Origin: JADJPL01 sp964607915 | Lineage (GTDB): Bacteria > Bacteroidota > Bacteroidia > Chitinophagales > Saprospiraceae | Direction: 5' to 3' | Assembly (NCBI GenBank): GCA_964607915.1 | Contig: CAZSMU010000050.1 | Location: 1 to 23,352 of the forward strand | DNA: 23,352 nucleotides | Shown: positions 23,276 to 23,352 of the stretch, in pieces | How the letters are laid out: each line of letters starts with the position of its first letter | How positions within the stretch are numbered: position 1 is the first letter of the stretch | Notes under the pieces: generated by a model | The model's database searches: none | What the model saw: the letters and a program-made list of their open reading frames with translations, nothing else | Told to the model about the DNA's origin: nothing | Made by a program: the position numbers and the translations under genes

Positions 23276-23308
23276 CTCCTTGATGATTCCCCTGGTCACA
23301 AGTCTATT
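23276..23308 (+). repeat. Intergenic repeat, copy F
   Basis: The sequence reads CTCCTTGATGATTCCCC, then TGGTCACAAG, then TCTATT. It is closest to copy J (CCCCTTGGCGATAC, then CAACAAGT) and keeps the exact ACAAGTCTATT end of copy A. It lies in the 41-bp gap between convergent exonuclease and ychF genes and overlaps the ychF stop. Confidence 0.55.
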
Positions 23309-23352
23309 ATACATTGAACCGGAAGTGCATGACATCTCCATCCTGCACCACA
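23307..23352 (-). CDS. ychF: YchF/Ola1 GTPase, C-terminal end only
   Basis: The last 14 codons of a minus-strand gene run in from the right edge and read VVQDGDVMHFRFNV then TAA. This is the near-invariant C-terminus of the ribosome-associated ATPase/GTPase YchF (end of its TGS domain). The rest of the gene, including its G motifs, is outside the window. It converges on the exonuclease gene. Confidence 0.8.
   Translation of the reverse strand, partial: VVQDGDVMHFRFNV

Noticed and set aside
1..23352. tRNA, CRISPR, IS element or phage genes
   Set aside because: No T-loop-like sequence in a clover-leaf context, no regularly spaced direct repeats, and no transposase or integrase motifs were seen on either strand.

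Overview
The window reads as chromosomal DNA of a member of the Bacteroidota, possibly a Saprospiria-type bacterium; the class is a guess, the phylum is better supported. Pointers to the phylum: start codons with no consistent Shine-Dalgarno sequence but with the TAnnTTTG -7 box of the Bacteroidota housekeeping sigma factor just upstream; small outer-membrane barrel and DUF6992-like secreted proteins; WbqC; a futalosine-pathway (menaquinone) gene; and TM2/TPR/SHOCT architecture. The DNA is GC-rich and densely packed, with genes on both strands in short operons. There is no tRNA, rRNA, CRISPR array, integrase or transposase. Every complete protein but one can be placed in a known family or domain architecture.

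Layout. 1-730: a PAP2 lipid phosphatase on the minus strand, divergent from a plus-strand operon (866-4881) of glmM and two class-V PLP enzymes. 4886-8157: minus-strand aspartate aminotransferase followed by oligopeptidase B, divergent from plus-strand propionyl-CoA carboxylase beta subunit plus a small metallophosphoesterase (8386-10477). 10460-11098: a secreted DUF6992-like protein (minus). 11224-12420: secreted alkaline phosphatase (minus). 12536-17033: an overlapping minus-strand operon wbqC - dynamin-like GTPase - TM2/TPR/SHOCT protein - rarA. 17317-18006: YjjG-like HAD phosphatase. 18008-18835: mqnD (minus), divergent from an RluA-type pseudouridine synthase (18850-19584). 19607-20254: outer-membrane beta-barrel protein (minus). 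20371-23265: engB - acyltransferase - exonuclease operon (plus). 23307-23352: the last 14 codons of ychF on the minus strand.

Most functions are housekeeping: peptidoglycan precursor (glmM), sulfur transfer, ribosome assembly and rRNA modification (engB, RluA family, ychF), menaquinone and phospholipid synthesis, replication-fork maintenance (rarA).

The most unusual feature is not a gene. A degenerate repeat of about 40 bp (T-run, then CTCGCTGACC, then CGCGCAACAAG, then TCTATT) occurs in at least nine places in both orientations. All copies sit in intergenic gaps or across the stop codons that border them. Eight of the ten gaps longer than 20 bp carry a recognisable copy, and the other two hold weak candidates. 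Other points worth attention are the dynamin/TM2-TPR-SHOCT/rarA overlapping operon, an intrinsic terminator with no gene on its strand, and interlocked divergent promoters between mqnD and the pseudouridine synthase gene.
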